This document shows positions 14,892-15,069 of a stretch of 15,069 nucleotides of DNA, one piece after another. Numbering within the stretch: the first letter of the stretch is position 1; each line of letters opens with the position of its first letter. The DNA is taken from assembly GCA_023433265.1 (NCBI GenBank), contig JAEZDR010000123.1:1-15069 (forward strand), written 5' to 3'. The stretch comes from Bacteroidota bacterium (GTDB lineage: Bacteria > Bacteroidota > Bacteroidia > Chitinophagales > Chitinophagaceae). Made by a program: the position numbers and the translations under genes. The notes under the pieces were generated by a model, which made no database searches, was not told the DNA's origin, and saw only the letters and a program-made list of their open reading frames with translations.

Positions 14892-14978
14892 GAGCTTTGC
14901 GGGATAGAATTGAAGCAGATGTATGCCAAGTTAGCCGTGGGTAATAAAGTGCTAAGAGATGTAATTACGAAAAAGTTC
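14892..14978 (+). pseudogene. IS3-family transposase OrfA fragment (C-terminal part)
   Basis: In the frame of 14892-14978 the translation contains ELKQMYAKLAVGNKVLRDVI followed by TKKF. This matches the C-terminal segment of IS3-family OrfA proteins, where LKxMYAxLxxxNxxLKDVIxKK is conserved just before the frameshift into OrfB. The N-terminal helix-turn-helix is missing, since the frame closes at a stop at 14859-14861. No OrfB sequence follows before the window ends. It is therefore a remnant next to the large secreted protein gene. Confidence 0.55.
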
Positions 14979-15026
14979 TATAGCCCTGCCATTTACCGCT
15001 CACCGGCAGGCGCAACTTCTCCATCT

Positions 15027-15054
15027 CCCCTAAAAAAAGCAGCTTTTTGGGGGG
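15027..15054. repeat. A/T-core hairpin flanked by C and G runs
   Basis: CCCC at 15027-15030 and GGGG at 15051-15054 enclose AAAAAGC and GCTTTTT arms, forming a possible strong hairpin. It may be an intergenic repeat or a bidirectional terminator. It sits in IS debris at the window edge, so its limits are unclear. The rest of 14776-15069 shows no gene besides the transposase fragment. Confidence 0.35.
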
Positions 15055-15069
15055 CAAGTCCGAGGCAAG

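Noticed and set aside
1..15069. CRISPR arrays, tRNA or rRNA genes, prophage or toxin-antitoxin modules
   Set aside because: I looked for spaced direct repeats, tRNA-like folds and typical gene pairs and saw none. The cluster genes also show no obvious base-composition break from the flanking genes, though I could not compute this exactly.

Overview
The window looks like a chromosome segment of a Bacteroidota bacterium, probably near Chitinophagaceae. The signs are a TamB gene followed by the lipoprotein-type Omp85 partner TamL, a secreted protein ending in a gliding-motility-associated (type B, type IX secretion) C-terminal domain, weak Shine-Dalgarno sites, and -7 boxes related to the Bacteroidota TAnnTTTG element. 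The taxon is inferred from gene content only.

Layout. Bases 1-990 are the 3' end of tamB, which overlaps tamL (987-3305); together they form an envelope assembly module. A 280-base gap with a weak hairpin precedes an EF-G-like translational GTPase (3586-5724), which ends in a clear intrinsic terminator. Bases 5799-11902 hold a sulfur/persulfide cluster: a Crp/Fnr-type regulator (+), a convergent CoA-disulfide/persulfide reductase with a fused rhodanese (-), a divergent TauE/SafE exporter (+), a DUF6132-like small membrane protein plus a YeeE/YedE-type transporter split over two genes (+), and a CstB-like persulfide dioxygenase-rhodanese (+), closed by a second terminator. A large T9SS cargo protein with PKD domains follows (12121-14775). 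The right edge carries insertion-sequence debris, including an IS3-type OrfA fragment.

How the cluster works together (inference). YeeE/YedE proteins move thiosulfate or related sulfur species inward. The rhodanese domains handle sulfane sulfur. The flavoprotein reduces persulfide or CoA-disulfide using NAD(P)H. The Fe(II) dioxygenase oxidises persulfide to sulfite, and the TauE/SafE protein could export sulfite or a related anion. No sulfide:quinone oxidoreductase is present in the window.

The most striking result is regulatory. Four promoters in the cluster carry a CRP/FNR-type inverted repeat, GTGA-N6-TCAC (one copy degenerate). A -7-like CAnnTT element follows each at the same distance, which puts every operator near -41.5. 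In three of the four the operator centre is exactly 53.5 nt from the start codon. The regulator in the cluster has a CRP-like R-E-x-x-x-R recognition helix that fits GTGA half-sites. Its only two cysteines (Cys77, Cys83) sit where CRP keeps its cAMP phosphate-binding cassette. I propose a self-contained persulfide- or thiol-responsive Crp/Fnr regulon.
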